Source of the DNA: Streptomyces sp. NBC_01445
Lineage (GTDB): Bacteria; Actinomycetota; Actinomycetes; Streptomycetales; Streptomycetaceae
NCBI RefSeq assembly: GCF_035918235.1
Contig: NZ_CP109485.1
Coordinates: forward strand, 7,045,001-7,109,000
Reading direction: 5' to 3'
DNA length: 64,000 bases
Part shown: positions 54,086 to 61,130 of the stretch, piece after piece
Numbering within the stretch: position 1 is the stretch's first letter
How the letters are laid out: each line of letters opens with the position of its first letter
The notes under the pieces: generated by a model
Database searches by the model: none
What the model was told of the DNA's origin: nothing
The model's input: the letters and a program-made list of their open reading frames with translations, nothing else
Position numbers and translations under genes: made by a program

Positions 54086-54160
54086 GGCGCTCCCTCGTGT
54101 GACTGGCATGTGGCTCGCGTGGGGCCCATGGGGGTTCCGATGATCCCCGCGCCGGCCCGG

Positions 54161-54312
54161 TGTAGCAAGAGCTTGCAGATTCTTGCACAAGGCATCCATG
54201 GCCTGTCAGGCCCGGCAACGTGTCCGCACACACCGGAGTGCAGGTCACGGACCGATAACCGACTGGATCTCCTTGCAATATTTTTCTGCAAGGTCTTTCG
54301 CCGTGCTTGCAA
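54161..54312. promoter_or_regulatory. MalR operator region in the malR-malE gap
   Basis: The 340-bp gap between malR (54085) and malE (54426) contains several copies of CTTGCA/TGCAAG: the palindrome GCAAG-AG-CTTGC (54165-54176), CTTGCA at 54182, the inverted repeat CCTTGCA-N9-TGCAAGG (54271-54293, which is perfect 7+7) and CTTGCAA at 54306. Such CTTGCAG-type sites are the known targets of MalR/Reg1 in Streptomyces. Nothing else is obvious in the gap. Confidence 0.75.
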
Positions 54313-54425
54313 CGCTGTTACGTTCACGTCGCCCGGCGGCGGCAACGGTGCGGTCGGCGAGTCGGCAAGGGGTACGGACGGGACCGTCTCCCACCACTTC
54401 GGGCTTTCACCCTCTAGGAGATCTC

Positions 54426-55700
54426 ATGCGGCGTGGCATAGCGGCCACCGCGCTGGTGGCGTCCCTCGCCCTCGCGGCGACGGCCTGCGGCGGAAGCGAC
54501 AGCGGCAGTGACAAGGCCTCTGGGCCCGTCACCATCACGTGGTGGGACACGTCCAACGCCACCAACGAGGCGCCGACGTACAAGGCCCTGGTCAAGAAGT
54601 TCGAGAAGGCGAACTCCGGCATCAAGGTCAACTACGTCAACGTCCCCTTCGACCAGGCGCAGAACAAGTTCGACACCGCCGCGGGCTCCAAGGGTGCCCC
54701 CGACGTGCTGCGCGCCGAGGTCGGCTGGACGCCGGCCTTCGCGAAGAAGAGCTACCTCCTGCCGCTCGACGGCACCGAGGCCCTCGCCGAGAAGGACAAG
54801 TTCCAGCCGAGCCTGATCAAGCAGGCCCAGTTCGACGGCAAGACCTACGGCACGCCGCTGGTCACCGACACCCTGGCCCTCGTCTACAACAAGGACCTCT
54901 TCAAGAAGGCCGGCATCGACCTGCCGCCCGCCAACTGGGCCGACCTGAAGGCCGACGCGGCCAAGATCAAGTCGAAGACGGGCATCGACGGCTACTGGGG
55001 CTCCACGCAGGGCTACTACTCGATGCCGTTCCTGTACGGCGAGGGCAGCGACACCGTCGACGCCACCGCGAAGAAGATCACCATCGGTTCGCCCGAGGCC
55101 AAGAAGGGCCTCACCACCTGGCAGGGCCTCTTCGACGGCAAGGGCCTGCACAAGGCCGACGCCACCGCCGACGCGTACGCCCACATCCAGGACGCGTTCG
55201 TGAACGGCAAGGTCGCCGCGATCATCCAGGGCCCGTGGGAGATCACCAACTTCTACAAGGGCTCCGCGTTCAAGGACAAGGAGAACCTGGGCATCGCGAC
55301 CGTCCCGGCCGGCTCCACCGGCAAGGCGGGCGCCCCCACCGGCGGCCACAACCTCTCGGTCTACGCCGGCTCGGACAAGGCCCACCAGGAGGCCTCGCTC
55401 AAGTTCGTGAAGTGGATGACCTCCGCGGCTACGCAGGAGCAGATCGCCCTCAAGAACTCGACGCTGCCCACGCGCCAGGACGCGTACACCACGAAGGTCG
55501 TCACCGACCCGGGCATCGCCGGTTTCCAGAAGGTCCTCACCACCGCCCAGCCGCGCCCCGAACTGCCCGAGTACAGCTCGCTGTGGGCCCCGCTCGACAC
55601 CGAGTGGCCCAAGGTCGCCGGAGGCAAGGAGTCCCTGGACAAGGGCATCGGCAACGCGCAGAACGCGTACGTGAAGCTGGTCCCCGACTTCAGCAAGTGA
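54426..55700 (+). CDS. malE: MalE, maltose/maltodextrin-binding lipoprotein
   Basis: 424 aa from ATG 54426. Signal and lipobox ending Cys21 (ATACGG). Typical binding-protein segments: VTITWWDTSNATNEAPTYKALVKKFE, YGTPLVTDTLALVYNKDLF, FVNGKVAAIIQGPWEI and KFVKWMTSAATQEQIA. It captures maltose and maltodextrins outside the membrane. First gene of malE-malF-malG; a strong hairpin follows it. Confidence 0.95.
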   Translation: MRRGIAATALVASLALAATACGGSDSGSDKASGPVTITWWDTSNATNEAPTYKALVKKFEKANSGIKVNYVNVPFDQAQNKFDTAAGSKGAPDVLRAEVGWTPAFAKKSYLLPLDGTEALAEKDKFQPSLIKQAQFDGKTYGTPLVTDTLALVYNKDLFKKAGIDLPPANWADLKADAAKIKSKTGIDGYWGSTQGYYSMPFLYGEGSDTVDATAKKITIGSPEAKKGLTTWQGLFDGKGLHKADATADAYAHIQDAFVNGKVAAIIQGPWEITNFYKGSAFKDKENLGIATVPAGSTGKAGAPTGGHNLSVYAGSDKAHQEASLKFVKWMTSAATQEQIALKNSTLPTRQDAYTTKVVTDPGIAGFQKVLTTAQPRPELPEYSSLWAPLDTEWPKVAGGKESLDKGIGNAQNAYVKLVPDFSK

Positions 55701-55716
55701 CCCCTCTTTGACGGCT

Positions 55717-55758
55717 GCCGCCGGTTCCGCCCGCGAGGGGGCGGGCGGAACCGGCGGC
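55717..55758 (+). terminator. 18-bp perfect hairpin between malE and malF
   Basis: GCCGCCGGTTCCGCCCGC (55717-55734) pairs perfectly with GCGGGCGGAACCGGCGGC (55741-55758), loop GAGGGG. It starts 17 bp after the malE stop. Lacking a T-run, it more likely attenuates or protects the malE 3' end so that more binding protein is made than permease, as with the malE-malF intergenic repeats of E. coli. Confidence 0.85.
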
Positions 55759-55805
55759 GCCGCGCCGCACGCACTGAGCAGCCGATCCCCAGAAGGTGCC
55801 GAACC

Positions 55806-56804
55806 ATGACAGTCGCCGTCGACAGCACGGCCGCCAAGACGCGCGGCGGCCGCGCGCCGCGCCCCGGCCCGTTCGGGCGCCTGCGGCGCTCGTACCAGAA
55901 GCACTGGTACGCGTACGCGATGATCGCGCCGGTCGTCGTCGTGCTCGGGGTCCTCGTGATCTATCCCCTGGTACGCGGCTTCTACCTGACGCTCACCGAC
56001 GCCGACAGCCTCAACTCGGCGCGCACGATCGGCGTCAACCACATCGACGCCACGTACCAGTTCATCGGGCTCGACAACTACGCCGACATCCTGTGGGGCC
56101 CGACCTCCTACGACCGCTTCTGGTCGCACTTCATCTGGACGATCGTGTGGACGGCGCTCTGCGTCGCCCTGCACTACGTCATCGGGCTCGGCCTCGCGAT
56201 GCTGCTCAACCAGAAGATGCGCGGGCGCACCTTCTACCGGCTGCTGCTCATCCTGCCGTGGGCCGTACCGACGTTCGTCACCGTGTTCTCGTGGCGGATC
56301 ATGCTGTCCGACTCCGGGATCATCAACTCCGTGCTCGGCTCGCTGCATCTGCCGCAGCCGCAGTGGCTGGAGGACACCTTCTTCCAGCGCTCGGCCGCCA
56401 TCCTGGTCAACACCTGGTGCGGCGTGCCGTTCATGATGGTGTCGCTGCTCGGCGGCCTCCAGTCGATCGACCCGGTGCTCTACGAGGCCGCGGAGATGGA
56501 CGGCGCGAGCCCCTGGCAGCGCTTCTGGAACGTCACACTGCCCGGCCTGCGGTCGGTCAGCTCCACCGTCGTACTGCTCGGCGTCATCTGGACGTTCAAC
56601 CAGTTCAACGTCATCTTCCTGCTGTTCGGCAACACCGCGCCCGACGCCCAGATCCTCGTCACCTGGGCCTACTACCTGGGCTTCGGCCAGCAGCCGCGCG
56701 ACTACGCCCAGTCCGCCGCGTACGGCGTGCTGCTCCTGTCGCTCCTCGCCGTCTTCACGTCCTTCTACTACCGCTGGCTGAACCGCAATGAGCAGCTCGC
56801 CTGA
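55806..56804 (+). CDS. malF: MalF, maltose ABC permease
   Basis: 332 aa. A cytosolic basic N-terminus (about 1-32) precedes six helices. The EAA loop is EAAEMDGASPWQRFWNVTLPGLRSV (about residues 222-246). Forms the channel with MalG; probably energised by the genome-wide MsiK ATPase, since no ATPase gene is present here. malG follows 19 bp downstream. Confidence 0.95.
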   Translation: MTVAVDSTAAKTRGGRAPRPGPFGRLRRSYQKHWYAYAMIAPVVVVLGVLVIYPLVRGFYLTLTDADSLNSARTIGVNHIDATYQFIGLDNYADILWGPTSYDRFWSHFIWTIVWTALCVALHYVIGLGLAMLLNQKMRGRTFYRLLLILPWAVPTFVTVFSWRIMLSDSGIINSVLGSLHLPQPQWLEDTFFQRSAAILVNTWCGVPFMMVSLLGGLQSIDPVLYEAAEMDGASPWQRFWNVTLPGLRSVSSTVVLLGVIWTFNQFNVIFLLFGNTAPDAQILVTWAYYLGFGQQPRDYAQSAAYGVLLLSLLAVFTSFYYRWLNRNEQLA

Positions 56805-56823
56805 CGCCGCAGGAGCCGCCCCC

Positions 56824-57735
56824 ATGAGCACCACGACCGTCGACACCCCGGCAACCGGCGCGCAGCCGGTCACCGACACCGTCCGCCCGCGCCGCGTGCG
56901 CCGGCGCGGCGAGCGCAGCCGCCTCGCGACGTTCCTGTCGCACGGCGTGCTGAGCGTCGCGAGCCTGACAGCCCTGTTCCCGATCGCCTGGCTGGTCTAT
57001 CTGTCGCTCGGCCCGGACAAGGACGACTACCTCCACCCCGGGCGCATCCTCGACAAGGCGACCTTCTCGAACTACTCGTTCGTCCTGGAGCACACCAACT
57101 TCTTCAAGTGGCTCCAGTCCACGCTGATCGTGTCCCTGGGCACGACGGTCGTCGGCGTCCTGTTCGCCGCCACCACCGGCTACGCCGTCTCGCGCATGCG
57201 CTTCCCCGGCCACCGCAAGCTGATGTGGGTCCTGCTGCTCACGCAGGCGTTCCCGATCGCCGTCCTGATCGTGCCGATGTACGAGATCCTCGGCGACCTC
57301 GGCCTGATCGACACGTACGGCGGCCTCATCCTCGTGTACTGCTCGACCGCGGTGCCGTACTGCGCGTGGCTCCTCAAGGGCTACTTCGACACCATCCCGT
57401 ACGAGATCGACGAGGCCGGCCGCATCGACGGGCTCTCGCCGTTCGGCACCTTCGCCCGGCTGATCGTCCCGCTGGCCAAGCCGGGCCTCGCGGTCGCCGC
57501 GTTCTACAGCTTCATCACCGCGTTCGGCGAGGTCGCCTTCGCCTCCACGTTCATGCTCGACGACGAGAAGTACACCTTCGCCGTGGGCCTGCGCAGCTTC
57601 GTCAGCGAGCACGACGCGCAGTGGAACTACATGGCGGCGACTGCGGTGTTGATCGCCATTCCGGTGTCCGCGTTCTTCTACCTTGTCCAGAGGAACCTGG
57701 TCACCGGCCTCACGGCGGGCGGCACCAAGGGCTGA
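56824..57735 (+). CDS. malG: MalG, maltose ABC permease
   Basis: 303 aa from ATG 56824 (GCAGGAGCC upstream); a start at 56788 overlapping malF is less likely. Six helices; EAA loop DEAGRIDGLSPFGTFARLIVPLAKPGLAV. Partner of MalF. Followed by the glucosidase gene, 52 bp downstream. Confidence 0.95.
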   Translation: MSTTTVDTPATGAQPVTDTVRPRRVRRRGERSRLATFLSHGVLSVASLTALFPIAWLVYLSLGPDKDDYLHPGRILDKATFSNYSFVLEHTNFFKWLQSTLIVSLGTTVVGVLFAATTGYAVSRMRFPGHRKLMWVLLLTQAFPIAVLIVPMYEILGDLGLIDTYGGLILVYCSTAVPYCAWLLKGYFDTIPYEIDEAGRIDGLSPFGTFARLIVPLAKPGLAVAAFYSFITAFGEVAFASTFMLDDEKYTFAVGLRSFVSEHDAQWNYMAATAVLIAIPVSAFFYLVQRNLVTGLTAGGTKG

Positions 57736-57787
57736 GCCCCGCCGCTCCGCCCGCCCGCACGCAAACCCCTGACGCAGCAAGGACACC

Positions 57788-59491
57788 ATGAGTCAGCACA
57801 CTGCCGACACGGCGCAGGCCGGCGCGGCCTCCGCCTCGACCTCCGTTCCCGCGCAGGCGTCCACCGGCTGGTGGCGCGACGCGGTGATCTACCAGGTCTA
57901 TCCGCGCAGCTTCGCCGACAGCAACGCCGACGGCATGGGCGACCTCGAAGGCATCCGCGCCCGGCTCCCGCACCTCAGAGACCTCGGCGTGGACGCGGTG
58001 TGGCTCAGCCCGTTCTACGCGTCCCCGCAGGCGGACGCCGGCTACGACGTCGCCGACTACCGTGCCGTGGACCCCATGTTCGGCTCCCTCCTCGACGCGG
58101 ACGCCGTGATCCGCGACGCGCACGGCCTTGACCTGCGCGTCATCGTCGACCTGGTACCCAACCACTCGTCCGATCAGCACGAGTGGTTCAAGCGGGCCCT
58201 CGCCGAAGGACCCGGATCGCCGCTGCGCGAGCGCTACCACTTCCGGGCGGGCAAGGGCGCGAGCGGTGAACTGCCGCCCAACGACTGGGAGTCCATCTTC
58301 GGCGGCCCCGCCTGGACCCGCGTCGCCGACGGCGAGTGGTACCTCCACCTCTTCGCGCCCGAGCAGCCCGACCTCAACTGGGAACACCCCGCCGTCGGCG
58401 ACGAGTTCCGCTCCATCCTGCGGTTCTGGCTCGACATGGGCGTCGACGGCTTCCGCATCGACGTCGCGCACGGCCTCGTCAAGGCCGAGGGCCTGCCCGA
58501 CCTCGGCGCGCACGAACAGCTGAAGCTGCTCGGCAACGACGTCATGCCGTTCTTCGACCAGGACGGCGTGCACGACGTCTACCGCGCCTGGCGCCTGATC
58601 CTCGACGAGTACGCGGGCGAGCGCATCTTCGTCGCCGAGGCGTGGACCCCGACCGTCGAGCGCACCGCGAACTACGTGCGCCCCGACGAGCTGCACCAGG
58701 CCTTCAATTTCCAGTACCTGTCCTCCTATTGGGACGCGACAGAGCTGCGCGACATCATCGACCGCTCCCTCGACTCGATGCGGCCCGTCGGCGCCCCCGC
58801 CACCTGGGTCCTGTCCAACCACGACGTCACCCGGCACACCACGCGCTACGCCAACCCGCCCGGCCTCGGTACCCAGCAGCGCGTCGCCGGTGACCCGGCG
58901 CTCGGGCTGCGCCGCGCCCGCGCCGCGACCCTGCTCATGCTGGCGCTGCCCGGCTCCGCGTACGTCTACCAGGGCGAGGAGCTCGGCCTGCCCGACGTCG
59001 TCGACCTGCCGGACGAGGTGCGCCAGGACCCCTCGTTCTTCCGCGCGGCCGGGCAGGACGGCTTCCGCGACGGATGCCGGGTGCCGATCCCGTGGACCGT
59101 CGACGGGCCCTCGTACGGCTTCGGGGCGGGCGGCTCATGGCTGCCGCAGCCTGCGGGCTGGGGCGCGCTGAGCGTGGAGGCGCAGACCGGGGTGCCCGGC
59201 TCGACCCTGGAGATGTACCGCTCGGCGCTGGCCGTGCGGCGCGCGCACCCGGCGCTCGGCGCGGGTGACTGTGTCGAGTGGCTGAAGGCGCCCGAGGGCG
59301 TGCTCGCCTTCCGGCGGGAGTCGGGCGACGGCGGCGAGGCGTTCGTGTGCGTCGCGAACACGACGGGCGCCGCGGTGCGCATGACCGTGTCGGGCCGGGT
59401 CCTGCTCACCAGCTCGGCCGACGATGACATCGAGAACGGTGACGGTCACACGCTGGTCCCCGCCGACACGACCGTGTGGTGGACGGTCTGA
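57788..59491 (+). CDS. aglA: GH13 alpha-glucosidase, cytosolic
   Basis: 567 aa, no signal peptide, so it acts on imported maltose and short maltodextrins. The GH13 barrel has all three catalytic acids: Asp225 (GFRIDVAHG, nucleophile), Glu284 (FVAEAWTP, acid/base) and Asp346 (LSNHDVTRH, transition-state stabiliser). It follows malG in the known order of streptomycete mal loci, and a terminator ends the transcript at 59503. Confidence 0.94.
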   Translation: MSQHTADTAQAGAASASTSVPAQASTGWWRDAVIYQVYPRSFADSNADGMGDLEGIRARLPHLRDLGVDAVWLSPFYASPQADAGYDVADYRAVDPMFGSLLDADAVIRDAHGLDLRVIVDLVPNHSSDQHEWFKRALAEGPGSPLRERYHFRAGKGASGELPPNDWESIFGGPAWTRVADGEWYLHLFAPEQPDLNWEHPAVGDEFRSILRFWLDMGVDGFRIDVAHGLVKAEGLPDLGAHEQLKLLGNDVMPFFDQDGVHDVYRAWRLILDEYAGERIFVAEAWTPTVERTANYVRPDELHQAFNFQYLSSYWDATELRDIIDRSLDSMRPVGAPATWVLSNHDVTRHTTRYANPPGLGTQQRVAGDPALGLRRARAATLLMLALPGSAYVYQGEELGLPDVVDLPDEVRQDPSFFRAAGQDGFRDGCRVPIPWTVDGPSYGFGAGGSWLPQPAGWGALSVEAQTGVPGSTLEMYRSALAVRRAHPALGAGDCVEWLKAPEGVLAFRRESGDGGEAFVCVANTTGAAVRMTVSGRVLLTSSADDDIENGDGHTLVPADTTVWWTV

Positions 59492-59502
59492 CGTTCTGAA
59501 CC

Positions 59503-59535
59503 GCTCTCCCCGGCCCCCGCGCGGCCGGGGAGAGC
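59503..59535 (+). terminator. terminator between glucosidase and amylase genes
   Basis: A 13-bp perfect stem GCTCTCCCCGGCC/GGCCGGGGAGAGC with a 7-base loop begins 12 bp after the glucosidase stop. It separates the amylase, which therefore has its own promoter. I see no clear CTTGCA site in the 112-bp gap, only a small inverted repeat around CCTGC-GAATTG-GCAGG (59551). Confidence 0.8.
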
Positions 59536-59602
59536 AACCCCCCACAGCCCCCTGCGAATTGGCAGGGACACCTCATCAGCACACCGACGTGCAGGAGGAA
59601 AC

Positions 59603-60985
59603 ATGGCTATCAGATCGCGGGCGGCCGCTCTCGCCCTCGCGGCCGGCACCCTCATAGGGGCCGCCGGATCCGCCGGGACGGCCCAGGCGGCCCCGCCCGG
59701 CGCCAAGGACGTCACCGCCGTCCTCTTCGAGTGGCGGTTCGACTCGGTGGCGAAGGAGTGCACCGCCCGGCTCGGCCCCGCGGGCTACGGATACGTCCAG
59801 GTCTCGCCGCCCCAGGAGCACATCCAGGGCTCCCAGTGGTGGACCTCGTACCAGCCCGTCAGTTACAAGATCGCGGGCAGGCTCGGGGACCGTACTGCCT
59901 TCAAGAGCATGGTCGACACCTGCCATGCGGCCGGCGTCAAGGTCGTCACGGACACCGTGATCAACCACATGGCGGCCGGATCGGGCACCGGCACCGGCGG
60001 CTCCGCGTACTCCAAGTACGACTACCCCGGCACCTACTCGGCCGCCGACATGGACAACTGCACCGCGCAGATCAGTAACTACCAGGACCGCTTCAACGTC
60101 CAGGAGTGCGAGCTCGTCGGCCTCGCCGACCTCGACACCGGCGAGGAGTACGTGCGCGGCCGCATCGCCGCGTACATGAACGACCTCCTCTCGCTCGGCG
60201 TCGACGGGTTCCGGATCGACGCCGCCAAGCACATCGCCGCCGCCGACCTCGCCAACATCAAGTCGCGGCTCAGCAACCCGAACGCCTACTGGAAGCAGGA
60301 GGCGATCTACGGCGCCGGTGAAGCCGTCTCGCCCAGTGAGTACACCGGCACCGGCGACGTCCAGGAGTTCCGGTACGCCCGCGACCTCAAGCGCGTCTTC
60401 CAGAACGAGAACCTCGCCTATCTGAAGAACTACGGCGAGGGCTGGGGCTATATGGCCTCCGGCCAGTCCGCCGTCTTCGTCGACAACCACGACACCGAGC
60501 GCGGCGGCGACACCCTCAACTACAAGGACGGCGCCGACTACACCCTGGCGAACGTCTTCATGCTGGCCTGGCCCTACGGATCGCCGGACATCAACTCCGG
60601 CTACGAATGGACCGACAAGGACGCCGGGCCGCCCAACGGCGGCACGGTGAACGCCTGTTGGCAGGACGGCTGGAAGTGCCAGCACGCCTGGCCCGAGATC
60701 CAGTCCATGGTCGCCTTCCGCAACGCCACCCGCGGCCAGTCCGTCACCGACTGGTGGGACAACGGCGCCGACGCCATCGCCTTCGGCCGCGGCAGCAAGG
60801 GCTACGTCGCGATCAACCACGAGTCCGCCGCGCTCACCCGCACCTACCAGACGTCGCTCGCCGCGGGCACGTACTGCGATGTGCAGAGCAACAAGGCGGT
60901 GAGCGTGAACAGTTCGGGCCAGTTCACGGCGACGCTCGGGTCGAACGCGGCTCTCGCCCTGTACGCCGGCAAGTCCGGCTGCTGA
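59603..60985 (+). CDS. secreted alpha-amylase (GH13)
   Basis: 460 aa. Signal peptide about 1-30 (AQAAPP), mature secreted enzyme with catalytic Asp206 (GFRIDAAKH), Glu240 (GAGEAV) and Asp297 (VDNHDTERG). The size and order match streptomycete alpha-amylases (aml). No separate starch-binding domain is present after the C-terminal beta domain. It hydrolyses starch outside the cell to maltodextrins imported by MalEFG. Confidence 0.94.
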   Translation: MAIRSRAAALALAAGTLIGAAGSAGTAQAAPPGAKDVTAVLFEWRFDSVAKECTARLGPAGYGYVQVSPPQEHIQGSQWWTSYQPVSYKIAGRLGDRTAFKSMVDTCHAAGVKVVTDTVINHMAAGSGTGTGGSAYSKYDYPGTYSAADMDNCTAQISNYQDRFNVQECELVGLADLDTGEEYVRGRIAAYMNDLLSLGVDGFRIDAAKHIAAADLANIKSRLSNPNAYWKQEAIYGAGEAVSPSEYTGTGDVQEFRYARDLKRVFQNENLAYLKNYGEGWGYMASGQSAVFVDNHDTERGGDTLNYKDGADYTLANVFMLAWPYGSPDINSGYEWTDKDAGPPNGGTVNACWQDGWKCQHAWPEIQSMVAFRNATRGQSVTDWWDNGADAIAFGRGSKGYVAINHESAALTRTYQTSLAAGTYCDVQSNKAVSVNSSGQFTATLGSNAALALYAGKSGC

Positions 60986-61130
60986 CCCGGCTCCCGACCC
61001 CGCCCCTTTCCCCGTAACCCCCGTTCCGGCTGCCCGGCGCGTCCTCCCCGCTCGCGCCGGGCGGCCCTGTCCGCGCACCCCCGCGCTCCCCGTGTCCCTC
61101 CCGCCGCCTCCCTCCCGTCGAGGAGTTCCC

